From Stomoxys calcitrans (taxonomy: Eukaryota > Arthropoda > Insecta > Diptera > Muscidae), in NCBI RefSeq assembly GCF_963082655.1, contig NC_081554.1, forward strand, positions 48,325,169-48,389,168: a DNA stretch of 64,000 bases, given 5' to 3'. Positions 55,080 to 64,000 of the stretch are shown here, piece after piece. Each line of letters opens with the position of its first letter. Position 1 is the stretch's first letter. The position numbers were made by a program, and so were the translations under genes. The notes beneath the pieces were generated by a model that did not search any database, was not told the origin of the DNA, and worked only from the letters and a program-made list of their open reading frames with translations.

Positions 55080-55700
55080 AAAAGCCGGACCGAATCTAAG
55101 GTTCTGCTAAAATAATAAAAAATTGACAGATCGGTTTATATGGGAGCTATATCAGGTTATAGACCAATTTGGACCGTACTTAACACAGTTGTTGAAAGTT
55201 ATAACAGAACACTATATGCAAATTAAGGCTTCCAGGGGCTCAAGAAGTCAAATCGGGAGATCGGTTTATATGGGAGCTATATCAGGTTCTTGACCGATTT
55301 GGATCGTACTTGGCACAGTTGTTGAAAGTCATAACAGAACACTATATGCAAAATTTTAGACAAATCCGATGAAAACTTTGGCTTCCAGGGGCTCAAGAAG
55401 TCAAATCGGGAGGACGGTTTATATGGGAGCTATATCCAAATCTGAACCGATATGACTCAGTTGCAATTCCCAACGACCTACATCAATATTTAGTATGTGT
55501 GCAAAATTTCAAGCGGCTAGCTTTACGCGTTCGACTGCTATTGTAATTTCGACAGACGGACGGACGGACATGGATCGACTCGGGATGATAAGACGACCAA
55601 GAATATATATACTTAATGAGGTCCTAGATCAATATTTCGAGGTGCTACAAACGGAATGATTAGATTAGTATATTATTATCCTATGGTGGTGGATATAAAA
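55080..55700 (+). mobile_element. DINE-like element Q
   Basis: Shortened left end ('AAGCCGGACCGAATCTAAGG'), then two to three units with 'AGATCGGTTTATATGGGAGC' and 'ACACAGTTGTTGAAAGT'. The right end has 'TCAAGCGGCTAGCTTTACGC', GACGGACGGACGGACATGGA, TCGACTC and TATTATCCTATGGTGGTGGATATAAAA. Confidence 0.82.
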
Positions 55701-57488
55701 AGTTCTCTAAAAATAAATTTTCAATTATGTCAAAATTAGAAATACTTCATTCTTAAAAGTCTTTATTTCAGCCCGATCTTGTCATGAAGTCCGATTTAGG
55801 GCTGTTTTCGGGGGTGAGGTGGTCCCCTAGACAGCCCAGAAAATATATCAGCATCGTGCTCTACTCTCAAATACCATTTATTTGAACCCCATATTGCCAT
55901 TGGCCTCAAAATTGGATATCAAATTCGTTTTCTAAACTCAAATAGATTTCATTTAAACCCTTTTGTCTGAATCCAATATGACCATTGTTGGTCTATGAAT
56001 TCGCTCGGAGGGTTTAGGGCCATTGACGTTTGGGTGTCAGATATACTCCATTCTTAAAAGTCTTTATTTCAGCCTGATATTGTCATGATGTCCAATTTAA
56101 GGGTGTTTCCTAGACACTTGGCCGTGAAAAAATATCAGCACCGATGTCTTCTCTCAAATACCATTTATTTGAACCGCATATTACCATTGGCCTCAAAATT
56201 GGATATCAAATTCGTTTTCTAAACTCAAATAGCTTTCATTTAAACCCTTTATTGCTAAAGTCAGCAAATATGTCCAGTTTGGGGTATGGACCCTAAAAAC
56301 TATCAATCCACTCCACAATCATCGAGATGCACTCTCCTTAAGACCCAAACTATCTTCGTAAACAAATACGTCTTATTTGGGGGTTGTTATGGGGGTGGGA
56401 CGTCCCCTAGGCAGATAGTCGCGAGTATTGATATTAGATTTGAGGTCTACTCCCAAATACCTTTCATTTGAGCCCCATAATTCTATAGTCGGCAATCATG
56501 ACCGGTTTGGGTTTTTTTTGGGCAATGAGACGGCCGTTCAGTGACTTGGCCCATATAATAAATAGCAGATTCGTGTTCTACTCTAAAATACCTATAATTA
56601 TAGCCCCATATTGGAATGGTCAGCAAATACGTCTTATATGGATGCTGTTATAGGGGTGGGGTGGCCCCATAGTCACTTTCCCGAATATTGATAACAAATT
56701 CGTGCTTTACTCTCAAAGATCTTTTATTAGAGACCCACATTGCTATGGTCGTAAATTGGTTCTCTTTGAGGGTGTTTTTGGGAGGGGCGGCCCCCCAAAC
56801 ACTTGGATTTGGATATCAGATTCGTATTCTACACTTAAATACCTTTTATATAAGCCCCATATTGCCATGGTCAGTAAATAAGTGCTGTTTGGGGGGTGTT
56901 TTGGGGAAGGGGTGGACCCCCAGAAACTTGGTCCCACATTTGGATATCAGATTCGTATTCTACTTGCGAATACCTTTCATTTGAGTGCTATATTACCATG
57001 GTCGGTAAATATGACCGATTTAGGGTGTTGTTGGGGGTTGGGGGGCGGTGGGGGGGGGGGGTCCCTAACACTTGGTCCGGCAATTGGATATCAGATATGT
57101 TTTCTTATTCTAAATACCTTTCATTTGAGTCCCATATTGTCGTGATTGGTCTTAATTTATATTTGGTAGGTTTTGGGAGTGGGGCGAGTCCCCTAGGTAC
57201 CCCATCCGAATTTTCGATACCAAATTTTTATTTTTACATTACTATAAGAGAAACCTTTAAAATTTCGCTTAAATCGCACCACCCATTACCGAGATCTGGC
57301 GTTTCTGAAAATTAGGGCAAGGGGGAGGGTCTGTCCCCCCATCATATATCAAAATTGTAGCATCCTTTTTTCACCACGGGATCACTATGCACCATCAGAG
57401 AATATTTCAAGAAAATTGGTTCAGCTATTTTTGAGTCAATAAGGAACACACAAACAGACCGACAAACACAAATTGATTTTCATATATA
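55701..57488 (+). repeat. G-rich tandem repeat family, longest copy
   Basis: About twelve units; the 'GCCCCATATTG'-type mark recurs at 56,603, 56,733, 56,854, 56,985 and 57,129 (121-144 bp). It has an internal near-duplicate of the edge sequence ('CATTTAAACCC…GAATTCGCTCGGAGGG'). The 3' end block is 'CTGGCGTTTCTGAAAATTAG', 'GAAAATTGGTTCAGC', 'AAGGAACACACAAACAGACC', 'TTGATTTTCATATATAAG'. This defined end, shared with 11.6, 12.2 and 50.2 kb, marks a transposable element. The minisatellite starts right at it. Confidence 0.82.
57033..57061 (+). other. Potential G-quadruplex
   Basis: Within 29 bases there are G5, G6 and G11 runs separated by TT and CGGT, enough guanines for a four-stranded G-quadruplex on the plus strand. 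It is the most G-dense spot in an otherwise AT-rich window. Confidence 0.75.
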
Positions 57489-58570
57489 AGAAAATTTTAT
57501 TTGTAAAGAAAATTTTTCAAAATTTTTTTTTTATTTGGAAAATATGTCAAAATTTTATTTCTGTGGCAAAATCTTATTTCTATAGAAAATTTTGTCAAAA
57601 TTTTATTTCTATAGAAAATTTTGTCAAAATTTTATTTCTATAGAAAATTTTGTCAAAATTTTATTTCTATAGAAAATTTTGTCAAAATTTTATTTCTATA
57701 GAAAATTTTGTCAAAATTTTATTTCTATAGAAAATTTTGTCAAAATTTTATTTCTATAGAAAATTTTGTCAAAATTTTATTTCTATAGAAAATTTTGTCA
57801 AAATTTTATTTCTATAGAAAATTTTGTCAAAATTTTATTTCTATAGAAAATTTTGTCAAAATTTTATTTCTATAGAAAATTTTGTCAAAATTTTATTTCT
57901 ATAGAAAATTTTGTCAAAATTTTATTTCTATAGAAAATTTTGTCAAAATTTTATTTCTATAGAAAATTTTGTCAAAATTTTATTTCTATAGAAAATTTTG
58001 TCAAAATTTTATTTCTATAGAAAATTTTGTCAAAATTTTATTTCTATAGAAAATTTTGTCAAAATTTTATTTCTATAGAAAATTTTGTCAAAATTTTATT
58101 TCTATAGAAAATTTTGTCAAAATTTTATTTCTATAGAAAATTTTGTCAAAATTTTATTTCTATAGAAAATTTTGCCAAAATTTTATTTCTATAGAAAATT
58201 TTGCCAAAATTATATTTCTATAGAAAATTTTGCCAAAATTTTATTTCTATAGAAAATCTTGCCAAAATTTTATTTCTATAGAAAATCTTGTCAAAATTTT
58301 ATTTCTATAGAAAATTTTGTCAAAATTTTATTTGTATAGAAAATTTTGTCAAAATTTTATTTCTATAAAAAATTTTGTCAAAATTTTATTTCTATAGAAA
58401 ATTTTGTCAAAATTTTATTTCTATAGAAAATTTTGTCAAAATTTTATTTCTATAGAAAATTTTATCAATATTTTATTTCTATAGAAAATTTTATCAAAAT
58501 TTTATTTCTATAGAAAATTTTTTCAAATTTTTATTTCTATAGAAAATGTCCAAATTTTACTCCTACATAA
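57489..58570 (+). repeat. 29-bp minisatellite array 1, about 35 copies
   Basis: The unit is TTTCTATAGAAAATTTTGTC followed by AAAATTTTA (29 bp). Copies from about 57,590 to 58,170 are almost identical. Variants (GCCAAAATT, ATCAAAATT, TTTCAAATT) cluster at the 3' side from 58,170, and the first units are irregular. The core is partly palindromic (TTCTATAGAA, AAAATTTT). Confidence 0.95.
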
Positions 58571-59424
58571 AATTGTGCAAAGAATGTCTTTAAAATGTCA
58601 CCTCTCGACGTCCATTTCTCTGTGCAAGCATTCAAATGCTGACTAAAGTTAAAAAAACTGATACGACGGACAACTCCAATGACTGAATGACTAACTGACT
58701 AAACGAACTGGCAAATGGGACTCTTGTTTAAACAGTTTTGCTTGCGCTGTGTTAATAGTGTTGGTGATGTTGGTGGTGGCCATGTGTATTTTGGATTCAT
58801 CTTTAAGGCGCTGCCACTTAAGCTCTCACTGCCAGAAAGCACACGGGCTTAGGACGTGAACTGTGAATATGTTCAGCTTTGTTTTTCCTCATATCAACCA
58901 ATAGTCAAGTCTTTTGCATCATGAACTTGTGTTAGCTGCCATGGCGAATGCTGCATTATCGCCTGATGCCTGGCATAGAGTTGGTATAACCTTCCCCGAA
59001 AACACACAAAAAGCAAAAAAAAAAAAACAAATCCCCACAAAAACTAAAAAACCGACATATTTGAAAAAAGCTTTGGAGAACATGACTAAAAAATATGCAC
59101 ATGTGACAACAACATAACATTTGATATGGGAACATGTTGGATGGGGCAATGAGGTGCACAGTGGGACAGAAGATGTCACTGAGCATTTGTTTTTGCTTTG
59201 AAATTAAATATTATTTCCTTTAAAGACCAAGTTTCAGTGAAAATTTTTCTAAGAAATCCCCCAAGGGCTTACCTTATGTCGCGATGCGGGGACTTGGGGA
59301 TTGAACCATGGTTAATGCATTTATTCAGAAGCCAAAACTGGCTTGAGGCGCCTTGTTTTACCGGGTAAATACAATGACAACAGGATCTAACCTCAATCAA
59401 AATTATCTCAATCAAACAAAACTG
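58571..59424. other. Unassigned region between repeats
   Basis: No gene is recognised. The minus frame at 59,179-58,919 is hydrophobic only because of an A-rich run on the plus strand. This may be unique host DNA, useful for anchoring. Confidence 0.5.
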
Positions 59425-59700
59425 GACCATTTCGCGAGATAACACGTTCTCCAAACTTGGTTTCTAATGAATGGGTTGTGACATTCGCTGTGTGGGTTGT
59501 GGCGCCGTCCTGTTAGAACCACATGTTCTCCAAGTCCATATCATCCATTTGGGGCCACAAATATTGTGTTATCATTGAATGGTAGCGATTCCCATTCACT
59601 CAGACGTGATGGTCTTGATCAACACGGAAGAAGTACGGCCCAATGGTGCCGCCGAAAGGGATGAAGGACGAATCATCCCGCCGAAACGGCATGAGTCTCT
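59425..59700 (-). pseudogene. Tc1/mariner-superfamily transposase fragment
   Basis: Minus strand: 'GTIGPYFFRVDQDHHV', stop, 'VNGNRYHSMITQYLWPQMDD', 'MDLENMWF', stop, 'QDGATTHTANV' and 'ETKFGERVISRNGPV'. The catalytic Asp in QDGAT is present. The two in-frame stops and the loss of both ends make it inactive. It is homologous to, but not a copy of, the fragment at 7469-8016, since that one keeps the C-terminus. Confidence 0.82.
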
Positions 59701-59927
59701 TGGAATTACTCTGACAGGTCTGCACGGATTGTCCTGCACACTGCACACTATCTATTTGAGATTCTCACTGAGAGGCTGGGCTGCAACTCTTGTTTAAATA
59801 CTAAGAGTCGGTGATACTGTCAAAGCGAAATATTGGTGCCTTTAAATAGCTAATGGCCATAACGTTCCCGAACTTGACGAGGGTCGCTTCTTCCATACAC
59901 AAATGTGCCTAAAACGACAACAGAAAC
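59701..59927. other. Unassigned short spacer
   Basis: It may contain further decayed transposase sequence, but no motif can be supported. Confidence 0.4.
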
Positions 59928-60568
59928 AAGTAAAAGCGTGCCAAGTTCAGCCAGGCCGAATCTTATATACCCTCCATCAGGATCGCATGTGTCAAGTTCT
60001 TTGCCCGGATAATGGATAAAAGTTGCCATGCTATTGGAGCTATATAATTTCATGGACCGATTCGGACCATACTTAAATTGGACGTTGGAGACCATAGCAG
60101 AAGTCATCGTGCAAAATTTCAGTCAAATCGGATAAGAATTGGGCCCTATAGGGGCTCAAGAAGTGAAATCGGGAGATCGGTTTATATGGAAGCTATATCA
60201 GGTTATGAACCGATTCAGACCATGTCTGACACGTATATTGAAGATCATAAGAGAAACTATATGAACTATATCAGGTTATGAACCATTTTATACTATATTT
60301 AGCACGTATGTTGAAGATCACAAAATATTACCCCAATCCGATAAGAATTGCTCCCGCTAGAGGCTCCAGAAGTACAATCGGGAGATCGGTTTATATGGGA
60401 GCGATATCAGGATATGGACCGATTTAGACCATACTTGGCATAGTTCTTGGAAGTCACAACAAAACACTTTGTTCAAAATTTCAGACAAGTCGTAAAATAT
60501 CTGGGCTCTTTAGAGGCTCAGGAAGTCAAGATCCGAGGTTGGTTTATATGGCATCTGTATCTTTAATT
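59928..60568 (+). mobile_element. DINE-1-like element R, left part
   Basis: Left tip AAGTAAAAGCGTGCCAAGTT, hairpin with one change (CAGCCAGGCCGAA), TATATACCCTCCATCAGGAT, then about three central units ('AATCGGGAGATCGGTTTATA', 'TGGCATAGTTCTTGGAAGTC'). It stops in a unit; the right end is missing. Confidence 0.85.
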
Positions 60569-60838
60569 ATGTAAAACTCAAAGTTTTACCCCCCTTACCC
60601 CAAAAGCACCAACCAAAAATAAAATTACAATACGAGACCAAAATGAAAGGTATTCGAGAATAGAGTACGAATTTGATATTTAAAATTAGGTCGAAGTACC
60701 TATGGGGCCGCATCGACTCAAATACCCACTCAGATGGGCATTTTGGACGATCATGACAATGTGGGACGCCAAAACACCTCCCCAAATGGGAATATTTGCC
60801 AATCATTGCCATATGGGGTTCAAATATAGGGTATAGTA
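60569..60838 (-). repeat. G-rich family fragment
   Basis: 'AATGAAAGGTATTCGAGAAT', 'GAGTACGAATTTGATATTTA', 'CCAAAACACCTCCCCAAATG' and CATTGCCATATGGGGTTCAA are two units in minus orientation. Confidence 0.75.
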
Positions 60839-60840
60839 AA

Positions 60841-60915
60841 GGATGATTTTTTAGCTGTTATCTTTTTGGCATCACTGGTTTAAACAGCTCACGACGTTTC
60901 GTGTTTTGTATAATA
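60841..60915 (+). mobile_element. Solo terminal repeat of a Tc1/mariner-type transposon
   Basis: AAAGGATGATTTTTTAGCTG resembles the edge at 7469 (AAAGGGTGATTTTTTAAGGG). The following 'TTTAAACAGCTCACGACG' has no coding content. LINE sequence follows about 15 bp on. Its orientation does not fit the 5' end of the transposase scrap at 59.4 kb. Confidence 0.55.
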
Positions 60916-60929
60916 AACAACTGCAAGAC

Positions 60930-61300
60930 GACAGGCTACATCATCGTTTTTGCTAAAAACACTGAGAGTTGTGATGGATCCGAAGATGATTTACGGGATG
61001 TACTCGGCCATTGTGAAACCAGTGCCGGCATATGGAACACTGGTATGTTGGAAGGCTGTGGAGAAGAGTACTCACTGCAGGGAGTTCAAGAAGGTACAAA
61101 GAATGGCCCGCGTTGGAATAATGAGAGCGTTAAGGCTTTTACTGAAGGAAGGTTTGGAAGCAATGCAGGATATGATACCTAATGAGGACTACATTTGGAG
61201 TTGTGTTGCCAATGTTGCGCTTAGGATGAGGGAATTTAGTATGCTGCGGAAGGACTGTTAAGGTCTCAGTACTATTCTGGGTATTATGGATAAATACAGT
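60930..61300 (+). pseudogene. LINE fragment (RT thumb region)
   Basis: Plus-strand 'MIYGMYSAIVKPVPAYGTLV', CWKAVEKSTH, 'EFKKVQRMARVGIMRALR' and 'ANVALRMREFSMLRKDC' correspond to LINE B 'VIRPILTYASVVWWTSMEK' and to LINE D 'VVRPIMLHGVVVWWTALQK'. It is a third family of the RNase H-type group, truncated on both sides. Confidence 0.8.
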
Positions 61301-61420
61301 AGACAGAGCAAAGGTTTTCGAAATTCTCTTTACTAAGAGGGAGGAATGAGAGAATGCGAGGTGTGAGAGAATCCGAGAGAATGTTGTGTTTGAATAGAAT
61401 AAGATTTTGGTCTTCACAGT

Positions 61421-63690
61421 AATTTCTGAGAAAAATCTAAGAAATTTTCTTTAAAAACAAAATTTCTAAGAAATTTTCTCTAAAGACAAAATTTCTAAGA
61501 AATTTTCTCTAAAGACAAAATTTCTAAGAAATTTTCTCTAAAGACAAAATTTCTAAGAAATTTTCTCTAAAGACAAAATTTCTAAAGACAAAATTTCTAA
61601 GAAATTTTCTCTAAAGACAAAATTTCTAAGAAATTTTCTCTAAAGACAAAATTTCTAAGAAATTTTCTCTAAAGACAAAATTTCTAAGAAATTTTCTCTA
61701 AAGACAAAATTTCTAAGAAATTTTCTCTAAAGACAAAATTTCTAAGAAATTTTCTCTAAAGACAAAATTTCTAAGAAATTTTCTCTAAAGACAACATTTC
61801 TAAGAAATTTTCTCTAAAGACAAAATTTCTAAAGACAAAATTTCTAAGAAATTTTCTCTAAAGACAAAATTTCTAAGAAATTTTCTCTAAAGACAAAATT
61901 TCTAAGAAATTTTCTCTAAAGACAAAATTTCTAAGAAATTTTGTTCTAAAGACAAAATTTCTAAGAAATTTTCTCTAAAGACAAAATTTCTAAGAAATTT
62001 TCTCTAAAGACAAAATTTCTAAGAAATTTTCTCTAAAGACAACATTTCTAAGAAATTTTCTCTAAAGACAAAATTTCTAAGAAATTTTCTCTAAAGACAA
62101 AATTTCTAAGAAATTTTCTCTAAAGACAAAATTTCTAAGAAATTTTCTCTAAAGACAAAATTTCTAAGAAATTTTCTCTAAAGACAAAATTTCTAAGAAA
62201 TTTTCTCTAAAGACAAAATTTCTAAGAAATTTTCTCTAAAGACAAAATTTCTAAGAAATTTTCTCTAAAGACAAAATTTCTAAGAAATTTTCTCTAAAGA
62301 CAAAATTTCTAAGAAATTTTCTCTAAAGACAAAATTTCTAAGAAATTTTCTCTAAAGACAAAATTTCTAAGAAATTTTCTCTAAAGACAAAATTTCTAAG
62401 AAATTTTCTCTAAAGACAAAATTTCTAAGAAATTTTCTCTAAAGACAAAATTTCTAAGAAATTTTCTCTAAAGACAAAATTTCTAAGAAATTTTCTCTAA
62501 AGACAAAATTTCTAAGAAATTTTCTCTAAAGACAACATTTCTAAGAAATTTTCTCTAAAGACAAAATTTCTAAAGACAAAATTTCTAAGAAATTTTCTCT
62601 AAAGACAAAATTTCTAAGAAATTTTCTCTAAAGACAAAATTTCTAAGAAATTTTCTCTAAAGACAAAATTTCTAAGAAATTTTCTCTAAAGACAAAATTT
62701 CTAAGAAATTTTCTCTAAAGACAAAATTTCTAAGAAATTTTCTCTAAAGACAACATTTCTAAGAAATTTTCTCTAAAGACAAAATTTCTAAAGACAAAAT
62801 TTCTAAGAAATTTTCTCTAAAGACAAAATTTCTAAGAAATTTTCTCTAAAGACAAAATTTCTAAGAAATTTTCTCTAAAGACAAAATTTCTAAGAAATTT
62901 TGTTCTAAAGACAAAATTTCTAAGAAATTTTCTCTAAAGACAAAATTTCTAAGAAATTTTCTCTAAAGACAAAATTTCTAAGAAATTTTCTCTAAAGACA
63001 ACATTTCTAAGAAATTTTCTCTAAAGACAAAATTTCTAAGAAATTTTCTCTAAAGACAAAATTTCTAAGAAATTTTCTCTAAAGACAAAATTTCTAAGAA
63101 ATTTTCTCTAAAGACAAAATTTCTAAGAAATTTTCTCTAAAGACAAAATTTCTAAGAAATTTTCTCTAAAGACAAAATTTCTAAGAAATTTTCTCTAAAG
63201 ACAAAATTTCTAAGAAATTTTCTCTAAAGACAAAATTTCTAAGAAATTTTCTCTAAAGACAAAATTTCTAAGAAATTTTCTCTAAAGACAAAATTTCTAA
63301 GAAATTTTCTCTAAAGACAAAATTTCTAAGAAATTTTCTCTAAAGACAAAATTTCTAAGAAATTTTCTCTAAAGACAAAATTTCTAAGAAATTTTCTCTA
63401 AAGACAAAATTTCTAAGAAATTTTCTCTAAAGACAAAATTTCTAAGAAATTTTCTCTAAAGACAAAATTTCTAAGAAATTTTCTCTAAAGACAAAATTTC
63501 TAAGAAATTTTCTCTAAAGACAAAATTTCTAAGAAATTTTCTCTAAAGACAGAATTTCTAGGAATTTTTTCTAAAGACAAAATTTCTAAAAAATTTTCTC
63601 TAAAGATAAAATTTCTAAGAAATTTTCTCTAAGACAAATTTAAATAAAATGTTTTCCTAAAGACAATTTTTATTAAATTTTTCAATTATT
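61421..63690 (+). repeat. 29-bp minisatellite array 2, about 77 copies
   Basis: The unit is AAAATTTCTAAGAAATTTTC followed by TCTAAAGAC (29 bp). Most units are identical. Marker variants are ACAACATTT (61,791, 62,039, 62,532, 62,750, 62,998), TTGTTCT (61,941, 62,900) and short 'CTAAAGACAAAATTTCTAAA' insertions. Their spacing shows a 959-bp internal duplication. Edge units are degenerate on both sides. Confidence 0.95.
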
Positions 63691-64000
63691 TTGTGACCCA
63701 CTGTCTATCGCATCGACTGGCTGTAGCAATACTTTTTTTGTGAATGAGTGCATCAACCAGCATTGGAGCCAAATGCAGCGAAGGTTATACCAGCACTGGC
63801 TTCAGTAGTGGCTTTAAATTTAAGTTCAAGTGAAAATATTAAGCATTGGGCTTTAGTTTTGGGTATTGGTTTTGTTTTTGCTACCGCTTTGCTGCTTATG
63901 TTTTTTAGAGCTGTTAGTGTTTGCGTGTGTGCTGTAGCTCTTTGCTAAAGACCTTAGCCTCAGTCGAAGCTGCAAAATGCTTTAGTTAACGTGTATTTAA
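63691..64000. other. Unassigned end of window
   Basis: A 66-codon plus frame (63,748-63,948) has one hydrophobic stretch ('WALVLGIGFVFATALLLMFF') that could be a membrane helix. There is no family match that I recognise and it continues no visible exon, so it is not called a gene. Confidence 0.4.

Noticed and set aside
56896..57315. 139-codon open frame
   Set aside because: It reads through several G-rich repeat units (Trp/Gly-rich, same phrases repeated in other frames elsewhere) and has no domain.
58919..59179. Hydrophobic minus-strand frame resembling a membrane protein
   Set aside because: The hydrophobic residues come from an A-rich plus-strand run read as Phe. No start context, neighbour or domain supports a gene.
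61421..63690. 29-bp direct repeats that could suggest a CRISPR array
   Set aside because: The repeats are contiguous with no spacers, and the genome is a fly. They are minisatellites.
63748..63948. 66-codon frame with a possible membrane helix
   Set aside because: There is no recognisable family and the window ends nearby. It could be part of an exon, but nothing here supports that.

Overview
The window looks like repeat-rich, non-coding DNA of a higher (probably calyptrate, muscid-like) fly. The sequence is AT-rich and the only recognisable protein-coding sequence belongs to transposable elements. The most abundant repeat carries the conserved core of the Drosophila INE-1/DINE-1 family (a block like 'AAAGTATATATATTC', then 'TCGATCTAGCCATGTCCGTC', then a GTCY microsatellite). 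The other element families (RNase H-encoding LINEs, mariners, a tRNA-headed SINE) also fit a dipteran. I find no convincing host gene, no rRNA and no functional tRNA. The species assignment is inference.

Layout. 0.6-2.3 kb: 3' end of a LINE (A, minus) broken by a 320-bp SINE with target-site duplications and by a DINE-like insertion. 2.4-3.8 kb: a 370-bp dispersed repeat and a G/C-run tandem repeat ('G-rich family'). 4.1-5.8 kb: a DINE element. 6.2-10.1 kb: LINE G cut by a mariner/Tc1-type transposon, itself cut by a DINE, then a second decayed mariner. 10.6-12.5 kb: G-rich family ended by a mariner-derived MITE. 14-19 kb: LINE C (minus), with a DINE inserted cleanly in it and a triplicated 5' part. 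20.2-25.4 kb: LINE B (plus) carrying a nearly complete mariner and flanked on both sides by arrays of small hairpins. 25.4-31.6 kb: LINEs F, E and H, a DINE and a 108-bp tandem repeat. 32.7-38.3 kb: a degenerate 29-bp minisatellite and the longest LINE (D, minus, about 5.1 kb). 38.3-43.3 kb: G-rich family with a second MITE, a 260-bp TTAA foldback, a DINE and LINE scraps. 44-55.7 kb: a dense run of DINE elements, one after another. 55.7-58.6 kb: G-rich family followed by a homogeneous 29-bp minisatellite. 59.4-61.3 kb: transposase, DINE and LINE scraps. 61.4-63.7 kb: a second, larger 29-bp minisatellite.

How the parts relate. Nothing here forms a pathway; the logic is nesting and tandem amplification. 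DINE elements have a fixed left end, a central array of about 153-bp repeats with variable copy number, and a right end. They insert into LINEs and transposons without a visible target duplication, as known for Helitron/Helentron elements. One mariner family is present as one long decayed copy and two MITE-size deletion derivatives. The two large minisatellites share a core in opposite orientation. All transposases and most reverse transcriptases have lost catalytic residues or frames; LINE E keeps an intact palm domain. I do not see a new functional system. The best leads are structural: the DINE central-repeat architecture, the shared-core minisatellites, the hairpin arrays, the SINE and its homology to a LINE-adjacent segment, and two small insertions with clear junctions.
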